DNA of 8,526 nucleotides. It comes from Dehalococcoidia bacterium. GTDB taxonomy: Bacteria; Chloroflexota; Dehalococcoidia; Dehalococcoidales; RBG-16-60-22. The position numbers and the translations under genes are program-made. The stretch covers positions 1-8,526 of the forward strand of contig JAUWYU010000057.1 of assembly GCA_030615655.1 (NCBI GenBank). The letters run 5' to 3'. Under the pieces are notes generated by a model. That model made no database searches. It was given only the letters and a program-made list of their open reading frames with translations, and was not told the DNA's origin. Positions within the stretch are counted from its first letter, which is position 1; the number at the start of each line of letters is the position of its first letter. Below, in pieces: positions 6,655 through 8,526 of the stretch.

Positions 6655-7320
6655 ATGAAAGAACGGCTGGATGAGCAGACTATGGCTCTCAGAGCGTCTC
6701 GAGAGTTTAAAGACGGGATGATAGTCAACCTGGGATTCGGCATTCCAACGCTCGCCGCCAATTTTATTCCGGAGGACAAAGAGGTTATCTTTCATGCTGA
6801 AAACGGCTGCCTCGGCTATGGGCCTACGCCTACCTCTGAAGAGGAGGAGGACTTCCACCTGGTAAACGCTACGGGAACTTTTGCCACACCCAAGCCAGGT
6901 ATGTGCTTTTTTGACCATGCCGACTCCTTTTCCATGATAAGGGGCAGACATATCGACCTGTGTATCCTCGGGGGTTTGCAGGTATCGGAGAAGGGAGACC
7001 TTGCCAACTGGGCAACTGCAGTCGGGAGGGTGGGTAATATCGGCGGCGCTATGGACCTGGCATTCGGCGCGTATCACCTGATTGTAGTTTTGACTCACAC
7101 CACGAAAACCGGCGAACCGAAGATTCTCAAGCAGTGTACCTATCCGCTTACGGCTCCCCGCTGTGTGAATTTGATAATAACCGATATCTCCGTCATCGAG
7201 GTGACCCCTGACGGCCTGGTGCTTAAAGAAAGGGCACCCGACTGGGAGGTAGAAGAAATCCAGGCCTTGACGGAGCCAAAATTGAAAGTTGCCGATGACC
7301 TGAAACAGATGGAGCTCTAG
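6655..7320 (+). CDS. Family I CoA-transferase, beta subunit
   Basis: This 221-residue protein is the catalytic (B) subunit of the same CoA-transferase and has the normal family length. Hallmarks are GMIVNLGFGIPTL (21-33), HAENGCLGYGP (47-57) with the catalytic Glu49 that forms the thioester, and the GGLQVSEKGDLANW stretch followed by GGAMDLAFGA. The start ATG lies one base after the TGA of the alpha gene, with AAAGGAG (6642-6648) as ribosome binding site inside the alpha coding end. Translation is therefore coupled for a balanced complex. Similarity is to the AtoA, ScoB and PcaJ group; those names are withheld because specificity for acetoacetate, succinyl or 3-oxoadipate cannot be judged. 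Confidence 0.93.
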   Translation: MKERLDEQTMALRASREFKDGMIVNLGFGIPTLAANFIPEDKEVIFHAENGCLGYGPTPTSEEEEDFHLVNATGTFATPKPGMCFFDHADSFSMIRGRHIDLCILGGLQVSEKGDLANWATAVGRVGNIGGAMDLAFGAYHLIVVLTHTTKTGEPKILKQCTYPLTAPRCVNLIITDISVIEVTPDGLVLKERAPDWEVEEIQALTEPKLKVADDLKQMEL

Positions 7321-7341
7321 ACACCAATCAGGAGGTTAGCC

Positions 7342-8319
7342 ATGAACGTACTGGTTACGGGAGGCAGCGGGCTTTTCGGACGCAAGACAATTATTCACCT
7401 GCTTGAGGATGCAGATATTTCCAGTGTGGTATCAATGGACCTAGCTCCTCCGCAGGAGTGGTTCATGAAATCGATTGAAAAAAATACCAGCAAGTTCCGT
7501 TTTATTCGAGGCGACGTCTCCCGGCTTGAAGACATTTTGAACGCCATGAAGCTGTACGCCATCGACAGGGTAATTAACTGGGCTTTTATCATGGTGGGCG
7601 GTAATGTTCAGGTCGACCCGCGACTTCTCACCAGTGTTAACGTACTCGGTATGAGTAACTCCTTCGAGGCCGCTAAAACCATGGGGGTGGAGCGCGTGGT
7701 CTATGCCAGCTCGGAGACTGTGTACGGTCCGCAGAGCATGTACGGAGACAGGGAGGTTACCGAAGACGACCAGACAAATCCCACGCACTCTTACGCCGTT
7801 TGTAAACTGTACGCCGAGATAATGGCGGGGCAATATGCCGAGCAGTTCGGCATGAAGTTCACAGGGGTGAGACCTACCATCGGTTACGGGCACGGCGGAA
7901 GGTCGCCGGCGCAGTTCTGGTCGGACATGCCCTCGATGGCGGCTGTCGGCAAACCTTTCTCCATGGAAGGGGACGGCAACGGTCTTTCTTCGCTGGTCTC
8001 CGCGGACGACCTCGCTGAATTCACCAAAATTCTGATAAAAGCCCCTTCTTCGCCGCACCCGGTCTATAACGTGGGCGGACCCGCCACCAGTCTGAAGGAT
8101 ATGGCAGAGGTAGTGCGTAAATATATACCGGATGCAAAAATCACCTTCGGGAGCCAGCCGATGATGGACCCCAGCGGTAAATTCGGTCTACCGTGGAGGG
8201 TGAGCATGAAGAGGGCTATAGAGGACTTCGGGTTTACCTGCATGACGCTGGAAGAAGCGGTGCTGATACATATCAATGACGCCAGGATGGAAGCGGGGCT
8301 GGAGCCGATAAAGGGATAG
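7342..8319 (+). CDS. NAD-dependent epimerase/dehydratase family (extended SDR)
   Basis: This 325-residue extended SDR has the Rossmann motif TGGSGLFG (6-13) and an acidic Asp33 at the end of the second strand, favouring NAD(H). Its active site comprises Ser124 in YASSETVYGP and Tyr151/Lys155 in YAVCK. The C-terminal half (VYNVGG, LKDMAEVVRKYIPDA) matches substrate-binding regions of the UDP-glucose 4-epimerase group. The family includes sugar-nucleotide epimerases but also many dehydrogenases, reductases and dehydratases acting on non-sugar substrates. With CoA-transferase and thiolase genes around it and no sugar genes, oxidation or reduction of a hydroxyl/keto intermediate is the better guess. 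The start follows AGGAGGT (7331-7337) with 4 nt spacing, 21 nt after the CoA-transferase beta stop. It is the last gene before the hairpin, so it closes the operon. Confidence 0.9.
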   Translation: MNVLVTGGSGLFGRKTIIHLLEDADISSVVSMDLAPPQEWFMKSIEKNTSKFRFIRGDVSRLEDILNAMKLYAIDRVINWAFIMVGGNVQVDPRLLTSVNVLGMSNSFEAAKTMGVERVVYASSETVYGPQSMYGDREVTEDDQTNPTHSYAVCKLYAEIMAGQYAEQFGMKFTGVRPTIGYGHGGRSPAQFWSDMPSMAAVGKPFSMEGDGNGLSSLVSADDLAEFTKILIKAPSSPHPVYNVGGPATSLKDMAEVVRKYIPDAKITFGSQPMMDPSGKFGLPWRVSMKRAIEDFGFTCMTLEEAVLIHINDARMEAGLEPIKG

Positions 8320-8334
8320 AAATATTAATAAAAG

Positions 8335-8364
8335 TAAGGCCTGCCATTCGAACGGCAGGCCTTA
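8335..8364. terminator. Perfect 11-bp inverted repeat, probable bidirectional terminator
   Basis: TAAGGCCTGCC (8335-8345) and GGCAGGCCTTA (8354-8364) are exact reverse complements around an 8-nt loop, giving a GC-rich stem. It sits 15 nt after the epimerase stop and 24 nt beyond the stop of the convergent partial gene. No strong T-tract follows on the plus strand. On the minus strand the sequence leaving the stem is T-rich (CTTTTATTAATATT), so it fits an intrinsic terminator better in that direction, with likely two-way use. Confidence 0.75.
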
Positions 8365-8388
8365 GAATTTACACCGGTTTTAAGGGAT

Positions 8389-8526
8389 TCAACTGTCTTT
8401 TTTATGCGACCCCGAATACATGGCCGAGGGCCCCGCGGTGAAGACTAACGTGGGTTTTTTAATGTCCAGGAACTTCCAGGGGCAGTGCTTCAGACCTTTC
8501 GGGATACAGACCAGGGAGCTTTTCTC
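8389..8526 (-). CDS. C-terminal fragment of a second cupin-like protein (runs off the right edge)
   Basis: On the minus strand an open frame enters at 8526 and stops with TGA at 8391-8389, giving the last 45 residues of a protein whose start lies outside the window. The segment SSLVCIPKGLKHCPWKF and the following DIKKPTLVFTAGP align without gaps from IP(P/K)G onward with the C-terminal part of the cupin at 1098-1601 (IPPGVAHFP, then NVKRPVMTLVIMP). The motif-2 histidine, the following proline and the KxP pattern are shared. This supports a cupin motif 2 and final barrel strands, and hence a probable paralogue. The gene converges on the operon across the hairpin. Because only the tail is visible, presence of motif 1 and overall length cannot be judged. 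Confidence 0.68.
   Translation of the reverse strand, partial: EKSSLVCIPKGLKHCPWKFLDIKKPTLVFTAGPSAMYSGSHKKDS

Noticed and set aside
7441..8058. 205-residue minus-strand open frame opposite the epimerase gene
   Set aside because: Shadow of the extended SDR, whose cofactor and active-site motifs are intact; no family features in the antisense product.
1..8526. CRISPR array, tRNA/rRNA genes, insertion sequences or attachment sites
   Set aside because: No repeated spacer-like units, cloverleaf-like segments, transposase motifs or terminal inverted repeats were seen; flanks of the low-GC NYN segment show no obvious direct repeats by eye.

Overview
The window looks like a chromosomal stretch from an anaerobic or facultatively anaerobic bacterium. 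The genes are tightly packed on one strand, almost every start has a strong AGGAGG-type ribosome binding site, and the content is CoA-dependent catabolism. Codon use and protein style would fit an environmental lineage such as Chloroflexota (Dehalococcoidia) or Desulfobacterota. That placement is only an impression, because there is no rRNA or other phylogenetic marker here.

Positions 53-8319 hold nine plus-strand genes that read as one operon. In order they are: an ACMSD-type amidohydrolase, a small cupin, a classical SDR, a NYN-LOTUS RNase-like protein, an HMG-CoA-synthase-fold/DUF35 fusion, an SCP2-type thiolase, the alpha and beta subunits of a family I CoA-transferase, and an extended SDR (NAD-dependent epimerase/dehydratase family). 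Gaps are 0-40 nt, except about 99 nt before the HMGCS/DUF35 gene and 79 nt before the CoA-transferase. No gene-free stretch exceeds 300 nt. The operon ends at a perfect 11-bp inverted repeat (8335-8364). Beyond it, the C-terminus of a convergent minus-strand gene enters from the right edge (8389-8526). It is too short or open-ended to be noticed as an ordinary ORF, but it reads as the last part of a second cupin resembling the one at 1098-1601.

Inferred logic: the CoA-transferase activates a carboxylic acid. The SDRs oxidise or reduce an alcohol/ketone intermediate. The thiolase, held with the HMGCS-fold/DUF35 partner, makes or breaks a C-C bond in an acyl-CoA. The amidohydrolase and cupin handle a ring, decarboxylation or hydrolysis step. 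The substrate cannot be read from the sequence.

Two points stand out. The HMGCS-like domain seems to have lost all three canonical catalytic residues (Glu, Cys, His replaced by Thr66, Leu98, Tyr221), suggesting a scaffold or a repurposed active site. The NYN-LOTUS gene is AT-rich (about 35-40% GC in the lines I counted, against about 48-73% in sampled neighbours) and functionally out of place, as if inserted into the catabolic operon.
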